Of a stretch of DNA of 64,000 nucleotides, positions 23,281 to 34,310 are shown one piece after another (positions within the stretch are counted from its first letter, which is position 1; the number at the start of each line of letters is the position of its first letter). Source of the DNA: Marsupella aquatica (taxonomy: Eukaryota; Marchantiophyta); contig OZ316892.1 of assembly GCA_973895155.1 (NCBI GenBank), positions 18,352,001-18,416,000 of the forward strand. Direction: 5' to 3'. Both the position numbers and the translations under genes were made by a program. The notes under the pieces were generated by a model that did no database searches, was not told where the DNA came from, and saw nothing but the letters and a program-made list of their open reading frames with translations.

Positions 23281-24114
23281 ATGCACAGCGCTCCGTGGGG
23301 ACAACTAGCCATGGCCGACGTGCACGGGAGAGTTCTGCCTCTACTTGCAGAAGCTCACACTCACTTGATGAAACTTAAAGATATTGGAGTGCGGCTGGAT
23401 GTGTCCGTTTCGTCCTCGTTGAGGCACGCCCTGGACGAGGTTGTAAGTCATTATCTTCACGCGGGGTCGATGATAGATGAGATGTGCATCAATCTAAGCG
23501 GTATCGAGCTAGAATTGGAAGAGCTTATCCAGGGTTCACTGGTTTCTTCAGATTTGGCTAAGTTGGGTCGTCTACGTGAAGAAACTGACAGTAAGATGCC
23601 GAGGGTCCAGGCTATTACCTTGAGACTAGATGAGTCTCTTGCATCCTCGCTGGGACGCATCCAGGAGACTCTGACTAAATATTTGCATTCGAAGTCCCTA
23701 GCTAACGAGCTAGCCATCAGTTTCAGTGGACTCCAGCAACAATTGGATACACTGGCTATGAGATCCCTCACTACTCTAGGCATGCAGCATAGCCTTACTT
23801 GCTCCGTCGCTATTATCGGCATGGTTCACTTGTACGAAGGTCTTACTAGTCTACTTGCAGACTCTGCGAGTAATGAAAAGAGGCTCACGGAGATTATAAA
23901 TGAGGTAGACAAGTCTGTGTTCTCCTCAGTCAGGCGCGCACAGGAGGCGTCACAACATTACCTACTATCAGTTTCCATGGCAAACAAATTGATGGTCCAT
24001 GTTGCAGCTCTTCTAAATATTACAACTGAAAGAGGTTGCAGAACGCTCCATGACAGACACGATCGAGTGCTCAGGTCCGCCGGGACACTGCAGTGCAAGA
24101 GAGCCAACGGCTGA
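23281..24114 (+). CDS. Orphan helical protein with three internal repeats
   Basis: Intronless ORF of 277 residues; no family recognised. Three copies of a helical motif occur at about residues 39-75, 116-151 and 209-244. The shared pattern is [LV]D-x-S-[VL]-x-S-S-[LV], then YL about 15 residues later, then S-[ML]-[IA]-[DN]-[EK]-[LM]. Between them lie further amphipathic helices, so an all-alpha protein, perhaps an oligomerising bundle, is likely. The C-terminal 30 residues are basic. There is no signal peptide. The first ATG is at 23281, but the ATG at 23311 sits in the better context GCCATGGCC and would drop ten residues. A TATA box 590 bases upstream and a poly(A) signal after the stop support a real transcribed gene. 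Coding is supported by the repeat conservation; the role is unknown. Confidence 0.65.
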   Translation: MHSAPWGQLAMADVHGRVLPLLAEAHTHLMKLKDIGVRLDVSVSSSLRHALDEVVSHYLHAGSMIDEMCINLSGIELELEELIQGSLVSSDLAKLGRLREETDSKMPRVQAITLRLDESLASSLGRIQETLTKYLHSKSLANELAISFSGLQQQLDTLAMRSLTTLGMQHSLTCSVAIIGMVHLYEGLTSLLADSASNEKRLTEIINEVDKSVFSSVRRAQEASQHYLLSVSMANKLMVHVAALLNITTERGCRTLHDRHDRVLRSAGTLQCKRANG

Positions 24115-24547
24115 TTCGGAAGCTGCCTAGCCACTGTGGCCCACGTCTTGATGACGACAGACGACGACATCTGTGCGTGAGGAACGACAAACGACCACAC
24201 GGATCAGTTAGGAACTATGAACGACACACGACGAGCACAAGGCAACATAGGAAACCTAGTCTCTCCGGACTTCCACATACATCACATAGTACGATCCAGA
24301 TTATAAAGATAGATTAGATTGGTCTTTGCGTACCAGGAATTACAAGTTAGAGGAATTGTTCATTTCGATCAACATTGATCCATGATATTGTTTCCTTAGA
24401 TGACATAGGCTAGGGTATCAGAGTTCGATCAGATCAGGTACATTAGACACCGTCTGACAATTCCATACTGGATCTGCACGCCGAGTAGAATGATGGTCGT
24501 TACATTGATACATGAATCTGTATCGTCATTGTTCATGTGCCCATGTA

Positions 24548-24553
24548 AATAAA
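24548..24553 (+). terminator. Candidate polyadenylation signal AATAAA
   Basis: AATAAA lies about 435 bases after the stop of the orphan gene. It is the first good copy found on this side. Confidence 0.35.
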
Positions 24554-27500
24554 GCGCAGAATTTTCCATTCAATCTCGAGTACGAGTGTATGTAGTCTTT
24601 CTAGAGTAAATGAGACATTGCATTGCTTAATTGGTCGATCCAAGCGACCAGGTATAAGGTTACTCAATTCTCTCGGCAAAAACATTCCCATGCTTTTTGG
24701 CAAATCCTTGTTAGGCAGTGGAGCTAACGAACTCCTGTGTCAACTCGCACCTCTAAAGGGGCAAGAGGCAGTTCTCTAATATTCAAGTCCAGGATAAAAT
24801 GCAAAAGCCAACGCATTCTGATCTGAAGGATTCATTGTTTGCTGACTTTTGCTTCACAACCCCCAGGGCTTCAGACCAGAGTCAAAGGTAAGCATCAGTT
24901 GAGGAACATTTGCGACTCCGCATACTAATCAAGGCGCTACATGCACCTCGAGCCAAGATCCAAACCCGCTTGTACAACTCTCCAGCCTTGATATCCTCAA
25001 GTTAAGGCACTTGTTGGTAAGTAATGCTGTCCAACGTTTCAATGTCAAGTGTCTCCATTTCTGCGAATTGGCATTCACTTGATCGTCGCTGCAACGGAAC
25101 GAAGATACGACTAACCTTGCCGGGCCGGCCTGCTAGGATGTACCATGCATATACTACTGAAAACCAAAGATCAACAGCGTTCTGCAGGTAGTAGAATCGT
25201 TTGAATGCTGTTATCCTGGGTATGGATAGAGAGAAAGTAATCCGTGATCCCCACACCCGCTCTCGTCAAAGCCCCCATTTGCAAGACTTTCACTCATGCG
25301 GTCCTGCTACGGTGTTCGAAATGTTGCTGCTAAAAAGTTGAACTGACAGAAAATTATCTGCGAAAAGAGTCGGAAAAGAGAGGATTTGGAACTGAAAGAT
25401 AAAGGGAGAAAACAAAATTAAATAACTAGTAATGCTTAAAAACAATCAAACGGGTCACTACATAGTGTAATTACAATCAAATTATAATTACCCACTATAA
25501 TTAAATTATAATTATCCATGACCAAAAAGGTTTGGTCACAAAACTCAACTGTTGCAAATGCCTCTCTTTAGTATGCTCAAAATAATATGGGGCAGAACAA
25601 AAATTGGAGATATTTTTGGGCCCCCAACACCCTTAAATCACTCAACAATTAAAGAAAAAATTATTTAAACACTTTTTTTTCTCCCTCCCCCTAAAGTAAC
25701 CCTCCATCCAGGCCAAAGAATGAAAATGTCTCCTTTTCTCTTTTTGATTTAGAAAAAGAGGGAAAGCACAATCTCCTTTTTTTGTTTTGATTTTGACCCC
25801 CTCTTGCAAGAAAAAGGAAAGATATAAAAAACCTGAAATCTCTCCCTTTTTTGTCATTTTTGTTCCTCCCTTTAAAATACATGTAAACCATCCATCTCTC
25901 CCCACTTCTAAGATTGAATACAAGGGTTACCTAGTTCCATACACTAAACTAGTGTTTGCCCCCCCCCCCCCCCCCCTAGCAAGAAAAAATACAAACCAAG
26001 AGCATTTTGAAAATCTCTCCCTAAAATACCCTTAAACCTCTCAACAATTAAAGAAAAAATTCTTTAAACCCTTTTTATCCCTCCCCTTAAAGCAGCCCTC
26101 CATCCCGGCCAAAGAATGAAAATGTCTCTTTTTGTCTTTTATATTTTCCCCTTCTTTAAAATACCCTTGATCCTCTATCCCTATTAACTCTCGAAGAAAA
26201 TAAAATAATTAGTTCATGGACCCCTATCTCCAGTTGTCATCCAAAGAATTGTCACGTTCTCGTTCATTTTCTAGTATCGGCTTTATTCCTCTTTAGTGCA
26301 TGACATTCTTCTTATCTGAGTATTTCAAGGGCACCCATAATTAAAACACAGGAGTCAAAGTGGACAGACCACACTGCTTTATATATATAATCTAAGAGTT
26401 TAATTTTTAGTTGAATGCATTTTAGAATGCCTATTTTTGTTTCAAAAGTATTGAGATTAGTCTGCTTGGCCAAGTGATCCAAGTGCCTTTGCGTTTGGGT
26501 GCAAAAACATCTACTTATTGTACTTTTCTCCTTAATTACTCCATTGTGCTGCTTCTCTTCAATATTTGCCGTTAGAGTTCCGTAAAGATTTTTCTTGATT
26601 CTTTGGCCAATTTCATGGCAATACAGGAGGACTCCTTGATGATTTTTTAGAATTTTAATTTGCTAGCTGTGGTGAATGAACAAGCGTCGAAAGTCTGGAA
26701 CAGCAGCATGAGGGTGAGAGAGTGGTTCGATTCCATCTACCCGAGTCAGAGTTGCTATCCATAGTAATCGGACAGGAAGCTATGCATCTTCTTTTATTTG
26801 AAATTTGTGGAGAAATTATGAACAGAGCAATGCAGAATTTGTGACCAAGATGGGGTGGAAGGTTAGTGCCTTTTTTGGCAGATGATTCAATCTAGAAGAG
26901 TACGTTTATCAATCCGAGTAAAGGAATTGATTGATCTGCAGAGAGAATTGGTTTGCTTCGAGGAGGGTTAGCGATATACAGTGGGCTGGGACAATACCGC
27001 AGTTCCGTGCTGCACTACTCCTTCAATCTCTCAGAGTTCTTGTCCTTTCTGGCACCCATAGTCATCATGCTAGTCTCATCGTTCTCGTTCTTTCTTGCCC
27101 TCTAGCTTCCTTCTCGCTTCTTAGTCATCATCCCTTTGTCAATGCATTGGATTGTCCAGGTTTGATGCAGTTCCATTGCGGAGCTCCTTCCCAAAACTCA
27201 CAAACGATATTCTTCCAAGGATTGCTCTATTTCAAATCTTTTGTGTTTTGACCATTCCTTTGATATTCAACCACTGAAACTTCTCAGAAACATTTCTACT
27301 TAACATCTCAAGCACCAGTTTTACTGGCGATTTAGTTCATTATATCGTGAGGGAAATTGGTTCTCACAATTTGTTGGTAAGGTTGTCCAGAATGTTCATT
27401 TATAAACTTGTCACCTAAACTTCCACGCCCACATCACATTCAAATCTCGTATGGCTAGTAATAGTGCAGGCCATTTTCCAATCTTTTTTCCAGAAGCTTG

Positions 27501-28989
27501 CCACCTTGATGCCAATCTTGCATTCAATCCATTCAGGTTCAGGAATTTGTCAGGAACCCCGTTTGTTTCAGGATTTTGATGTAACTAAAATGGTAACTAA
27601 AATGGTTATGTCACATAAAATTTTGTTATGTTTTACGGCATGGAGCTCCCATTTTTACTGAGAACTTGCCACAAACACAAAATGAATAGTTGTTTTTATT
27701 TGGAAACAAATCCAATCTTTTTTGCACTATGCCTTGATGATGTGGGGCATTGTGGAGTCTCAAAATTTGGAAGGGACCTCTAATGGGGTCCATAATGAGA
27801 TCAGCCATGGGGCATGCTCCTTACTAGTTGTTTCTTCTAAACAAAAAAGAAGTCCCTTTAAAAATCATCTATTTTCAAGGTGACCAATTTCACCCAAAGT
27901 AAAATAAATATGATCCATTTCACCCAAAGTGAAATATATAAAAGCATTAAGAAATTCAAACAAGTAAAAGACAAACACAAAGACATTAAATGGACCCAAT
28001 GGTGAGAGAATCAAGTACACATACATTGAGGGGGAAGCATTTAATGTACATTCATTTGTCTTTAATACAACATACTATGTATATTCTCTCCACGTAATTG
28101 TTTTCTCCTTGAACAAGCAAGTATCCATTTTTGTCTTGAGTAGTGTATACAAACTAAAGAGTGAGAGTATTGTGACCAAAGTATATTTCTGTGCCCCTAA
28201 ATGTATGTGGAGAAAATACTTTGTAGGCATTTTTTGCCCCCCATCGTGAGCACAACATTGGAAAAAATTGGAAATATTATAAGATGAAAAAATATTTGAA
28301 GCATTCAGTAAAGAGTAAAAAGGTCAAAATATCTGATAGAGATAAATAAATTTGAAAAACTTGGAGAATTTGAAAGGTTTACTCCAAATGATAGTCAGGA
28401 GAATAACAGAAATGAAGCATTTTCAAGGGAGAAAAAAATCAGGAGAGTAACAGAATTGGACCATTTTCAAGGGAGAAAAAAAATTCACGTTAAAAATACT
28501 CTCTCTCGGAGAAGTCACCCCGAAAACAATGCACACCCAAAAAAAGACCCACAAAATATACACCACCAAGGTTTTTTATTTTGAAGAACTAAAAAATGGT
28601 TTTCATTCTCAAGAGAGAAACATGCAATAGTTTTGAAGCGGGAGTTTTTTTTTTTTTGGGGGGGGGAGTGATTCATTGAACAAATCACTGTACACATTGA
28701 AAAAACCAATTATTTACCCAACTTCTAAATAGAGAATAAATAGAAACTAAAACTCAAGCACTTAAATGCTTGACAAAATGCCCAGATGACTATATGAACT
28801 TAACACATTTCATAAAAAAAAAGAATTTTTTTCTGGTAAGGGTAATATGGTCTATAGCTATCTATCCAAGTTTCTTGGAACCCCCTTCACATCAAACCCT
28901 CATGATGCTTTGTTCATACTACCCTGGTCCATCCACACTTTAATCCATATCTAATTGATAAATAAGTTAGTTTTGTAAGCATTAGCCTT
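24554..28989. other. AT-rich intergenic sequence
   Basis: No gene supported. It contains an 18-base C run (25959-25976), long T and G runs near 28650 and the duplication listed separately. ORFs here are low-complexity or lack any domain. One stretch near 26640-26760 reads as protein-like for about 35 codons on the plus strand but then hits stops. Confidence 0.5.
25631..26145 (+). repeat. Direct duplication about 399 bp apart
   Basis: CTCAACAATTAAAGAAAAAA near 25641 recurs at about 26040. Both copies continue to CCAAAGAATGAAAATGTCTC over about 110 bases with few differences. Confidence 0.8.
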
Positions 28990-31900
28990 AACCATATTTT
29001 ATGACTAACCATCAGCATAAAAAAAAAGACATAACAAAGGGCTTCAACATACTTGCTCCACAACAACAACAGTTCAAGGATTTAAGGTAGAACCACCAAA
29101 GTCAGTACTCATTTGTGATCACAAGGTCAGTACATCATGCTTACTCTATGGAGAAATACACAAAAAAAACTATCAGCAAAATGTTTATTATTTGGCATTT
29201 TCTTTCATTCAACTGGGTCTAGACTAGAGTAAATAGCAACATCATGTAGAAAAAATAAACAACTTGAACACATTTGGGTTGATTGCTCTATGGTGTAAAT
29301 ACACAAAGAAAATATGACAATTTGTTTCTCAACTTAACATTTTATTAAGACAACAGTCCACAGCTAGGGTAAATGGGAGGAGCACAACAAAAATGCAAAG
29401 GACTTGACTAGCTTGACTTGCTCCACCACACAATTGGCCAAAGAAATGTCAAACTGTCAGCAAAGTGGGAGAAAATTTGCAATCACCAAGGCACGCTAAA
29501 TCTAGGTCGGGTGTAAAAACACAACAAAGTTATGTTAATTTGACATTTTTTCGAAACAAAGATCCAAAGCTAAGGTAAATGGGAAGCTCATATTAAAACC
29601 AAAATACAAATGACTTTCCCCCTACACAACTGACTTAGGAAAAATGAAGCCAACAATGTGAGAGCACATTTCAAATCACACTATCAGGCTTAGCCTTAGG
29701 GGTAAATACACAAAGAAATAATGAGGATTTGTTTTGTCTTGGCATTTGTTTTACACAAGGCTCCAAAGCTAAGTAGAGTTGGGAGGATCATGACCAAAAT
29801 ACAAAGAACGTGAACAAACTTGCTCCCTCGCTGACATAACTGACTAGGGAAACATCAACAAAGGGTCTCGAACTGATTTTCATTCACATTATGAGGCTTG
29901 GCATGAGGTGTAAATGCAAACTGAAATCATGAGCATTTGTTTCTTGGCATTTTTCTAGGACAAAGTCCCAAAGTCAAGTAGAGCAAATCGGAGAACCATA
30001 AGTAAACACAAATACCAAGAACTTAAATAAGCTTGCTCCATCCCACAACTGGCCAAGAAAATGTGTAACCAACAAAATAAAAGTGGATTTGAAATCACCA
30101 AACCAGGCTCAATTAAAGGTGTAAATAAATGAAGAAATTATGTGAATTTGTATCTTGACATTTCTTCAAACAAGGCTCCAAAGCTAAGGTAAATGGGAAG
30201 ATCATATTAACAAAAAATAATACAAAGGATCAGAACAAACCTGCTTCCCAACACAACTGACTAAGGAACAAAATTGAAATCAACAATTTTGATTATAATA
30301 TGAGGCTCAGCTTAAGGTTTAAATATAAAAATAAATCATGAACATTTGTTTCTTGGCATTTTCCTAATCTGAAGAGTCCAAAGTTAAATAGGGTAAATAG
30401 AAGAAGCACAACACAAATACCAAGGACTTGAACAAACTTGATTCACCCCATAAATGAGCAAGAAAATATGTGCGCAACCAGAAAAATGAGAGTGGATTTG
30501 GAATCACAGGACCAGGCTCAATCAAGTGTGTAAATAAATGGAGAAACTATGTGGATTCGTATCTTGGCATTTACTTGAAACAAGGCTCCAAAGCTAGGGT
30601 AAATAACGACATCATAACCAATATACAAAGGAGTTGAACAAACTTGCTCCCTCACACAATTGACTAAGGACAAATGAAACAAACAAAGTGAGAGCATATA
30701 TCTAATCACAATATAATTAATTTGAGCACATAATGCAAATGCACAAATAAAATTTTGAGGATTTGTGTCTTGGCATTTTCTTGAAATAATGGTCAAAAGT
30801 TATGGATAAATGGGAAGACCATGATTGATTGTAAATATACAACGGACTTGGATCGACTTGCTCCACCACATAACTGGCCAAGAAAATGTTGAACCAGCTA
30901 AGTGAGAGCGGTTTTGGAATGACCCAAGTCAAGCTCAATCTAGGGTGTAAACACACTACAAGTTATTGTGGATTTGTATCTTGGAATTTGGCTCAAACAA
31001 GGGTCCAAAGGTAGGGTAAATGAGAAGATCATATTCAAAATACAAAGGCTGGATGAGAACACACTTACTTCACTACATAACTTACCAAGAAATGGTCAAA
31101 CCAACACTATGACAGACATATTTGGAATCAAAATACCATGCTTAGTCCACGGTGTGAATCTATGACAATATTATGAGGATTTAACTTTTGGCATTTTGAG
31201 ACAAGGGTAGGATAAATTCCAGGATCAGAACAAAAACCTCGGGGGTTTCACTTCCACAAAAATGACATATCACATGCGACGAAGGATAGGGTCATTTTAT
31301 TGGTTCTAAGGGAAGACTTAAGAATTTTTGTAGAAGAACAATAGGGTCTTTTAAATTCAATTTTGAGACTTATAAGAACATTAGGGTCTTTTCAATCCAA
31401 TTTTTAGAATATTCCAAGAATATTCCAACTTTATAGGGGCTAAAAATAATTTATTTATTTTTACATTTTAGGGGGTCCGAGGCCTAAAAACGTCGCAGGC
31501 GATAGGGAGGTCCCCATATAGTGAGACCCCCGAGACAAAAACTAGAAATGACTTGAATACTCTTGCTCCACTACACAAGTGACTTCAAAAAGATGAAACC
31601 AACAAAGTGAGAGTTTATTGTCCAATGACAATATCATTGTAGGTGGAGGGTGTACAGCATAAAAAAAGTTTTGAGGATCTGGTTTGTTGAGGTCACAAGC
31701 TAGGTTGGGTCTAAAGCTAGAGTCACTAAGAGTACAATAACAAAAATACAACTTAGGACTATAAACAAACCAGCTCCACCACACAAATGAGCAAAAAAAT
31801 ATGGAACTCACAAAGTGAGAGCAAAGTTGAAATCACCAGGACTGGTGAAGTTTAGTCGTGGACTTAGTCTAGGGTGTAAATACCCATTGATTACATTAAT

Positions 31901-32400
31901 AAAAATTTATATCTTGATATTTTCCAAGATAAGGGTCTAAAGGTAGGGTAAATGGGACTACCATGACAAAAATACAAAGGATGATCATAAACTTGCTCCA
32001 CCACATAACTTACTTAATTAGGAAAGATTCAACTTTCAAAGTCTAAAAAGATTTTGAATCACAATATCGAGCGTAGTCTACGCTATAAATACACAACAAA
32101 TTTATATTGAAGATTTATTCTTGGTATTTTCTTGAGACAAGTAGGGTCCAAAGTTAGGGTAAATGGGAGGACCATTGATAACAAAAATATAAATGACAGT
32201 TTGAATCAATTTGCCCCACCACAACTAGCCAAGGAAATGTCAAACCAACAATGTGAAAGCGGATTTGGAATCAAAATACCATGCTTAGTCTTGGATGTAA
32301 ATATACAAAAAAAATTATAAGAATTTGATTATTGGCATCTTCAGACAAGGGTCCGAAGTTAGGTTAAATACCAGGATCACAACAAATTTATGGGCTCAAA
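28990..32400 (+). repeat. Satellite-like tandem array of about 205-bp units
   Basis: Two anchor words recur. ACTTGCTCCACCACACAACTG-like words lie near 29405, 29810, 30010, 30235, 30430, 30635, 30845, 31055, 31560, 31760, 31985 and 32195. CCAAAGCTAGGGTAAATGGG-like words lie near 29357, 29568, 29762, 29966, 30176, 30377, 30585, 30790, 31001, 31207, 31710, 31930, 32145 and 32350. Spacing is 194-217 bases, apart from the step that spans a MITE. About 15 units are present with perhaps 70-80% identity by eye, so the array is old. The ORFs inside it are chance. Confidence 0.88.
31238..31534 (+). mobile_element. hAT-type MITE, copy 1 (297 bp)
   Basis: The ends are CTCGGGGGTTTCACT and the inverted AGTGAGACCCCCGAG. 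Matching continues inward through ACATATCACATGCGACG on the left against the reverse of CGTCGCAGGCGA on the right. The flanks are an exact 8-bp target duplication ACAAAAAC (31230-31237 and 31535-31542). An 8-bp duplication is the hAT signature. No coding capacity. It sits inside the 205-bp array. Confidence 0.92.
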
Positions 32401-32849
32401 ATATGACAAATATTATGTCACATGAACAAGTATATCTTGAGCCCATAGACTAGAAAATGCTTCTTGGAATATTGCTAAAGTCTCACAAGAAGTGTTTGTG
32501 TCATAGGTATTTAAGTATTATATTACTCACATATTGTGTCAGTCATATAATCCGCAATATTTGTACGTTGCAAGGATTGTAAGGCCCATAATCTACCATC
32601 TGGCAAATTAGGTAGCCCTAATTCATTTTTTGCATAGTCCTCCAATTCCAATGAAACGTCCTATTATTTTGACACTCTATAGAAAGAAGAAGATGCATTT
32701 GCAATTTGTCTTTTGCAGTTGTGACTATCAATTGGTTCCTTTCATATGCAATTTATCATGAATGTATTGTAGATTCTGCACAAGAGACAAAACATGAATA
32801 AGGACACAAAAAAAATATTTCTTACATCATCATTTCATAATTCACATGA

Positions 32850-34310
32850 ACATTAATAATAATATAAAATAATACTTATTTCATCATTCGAATTATTTAT
32901 GCGATCTTCAAAGTTTTCACGATCATTGTTGTGATTCCAATAATCAAATCCCATTAGATCAATGATATCATCTTCTTGTTCCATACCCACCTAAGTTTTT
33001 TTGGCATAGGGTGGAGGAAGGACAATTTTAGCTTCTATTTTTCTTAATTGAAATGCAAGTTCCAGAATATGTGATGGTCTCAACATACCTCTAGTCCGCA
33101 CAACTCTCACAGACTTATGTGCGTTCCATGTCAAAATCACATCATTTATAACCTCATGTAGTAAAGAAAGAATCATAATAATCATGCATTATCTATGAAG
33201 TGGAATATCAAATTGTAAAATTTTTTTCACAAATGATAAGTCGTATAACTTAGTCTTGTTGAAGTATGTGAAATTTTATTCCTTTTGGTTTCATGTAGTT
33301 CCAAAATTCTTTAATTTTTTACCAAAATATATGACAAGATACGAATATAGATACATACAAAAAATTAATTTGACATTGACATATATAGTGTCCAAGTCGC
33401 AATCAAAGACGTGAAAATAAAATAAATCACTCTGTTTGTTCTAGTTTGTTAATCAAAAATATTACTTGATTATGAGCAGAAGACTCCATGCAAAAATAGT
33501 TTGTATTTGGTCTTGCTCAGATTTCAAGGTTTTTTCTTACCAAAATATTCTCAAGCTATTACATAATTAGAATGAATCATCAATGGGTGTCAAAATCTAA
33601 GAATTGTTGTCTTATATATCTCACATATAGAGTCTACATTTTCTTGTCTAATGTCACATGCATCTATGGCACAAAGAGTGTGGCCCAATCAATTGCACCA
33701 TGAATTTTAAATCCTCGTTGCGTCACTTTATCAAATATGTTGCATTCAATTCCAAACAATTTATTTAGTATTTTATCTATTCTAAAGTTAAGTTCAATTT
33801 AGAAGCAGAAAAATTGAAAAGAGATAGATGTTAGACTTACAATCCATATGCCATAGATGTATTGGCTCATTTACATCATAAAATCTTTTTATGATGCATC
33901 TTCGTGCTTTTTCTTTATTAAGTATACCAAGAAAAAATGTGTTCAAAGCATTTTTGACAAGTACTTGCTAGTGATATTTTAGAACATGTCCAGCACTTTT
34001 TAAACGTGCTCTAACAAAATAAATTTTCCAATCTTTAGCATATCCATGGATTGGTACAATCTCAATAATAAGAGAGCAAACATCTTCTAAAGTGTACCGA
34101 GGATATATTATATGCTCAACATCAAAATCTTTGAGGCATTTCCATAGAGTCACTCTGAGTACATGGCCGAGTGTATTTGCACATTCATTCATAGTGTACC
34201 CTAGATTGAGAGCTCGCTTTACATTTGTATACTGTTGAAAATTTGGATCATTCATATTGATTTGTTTAGTGGAGGTTGAGTATACATTATACTTCACTTC
34301 ATCAACCAAT
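32850..34310 (-). pseudogene. Decayed multi-exon coding relic, unidentified
   Basis: Minus-strand pieces look protein-coding but are broken. One ORF runs 34309-33968 (113 residues, with YTMNECANTLGHVLRVTLW). Near 33940-33845 a piece reads LNKEKARRCIIKRFYDVNEP and ends at a GTAAGT-like donor. Near 33780-33670 a piece reads KVTQRGFKIHGAIDWATLF and then a stop. Further pieces are 33185-32991 and an acidic one from ATG near 32982 (MEQEDDIIDLMGFDYW). Order and strand agree, so one old gene or transposon ORF is likely. No family recognised. Confidence 0.35.

Noticed and set aside
26715-26740. GGTTCGATTCC word suggesting a tRNA B box
   Set aside because: No fitting A box 35-50 bases upstream and no cloverleaf pairing.
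28990-32400. Spaced repeats as a CRISPR array
   Set aside because: The unit is about 205 bp, diverged throughout, with no short identical repeats or unique spacers, in a eukaryotic setting.
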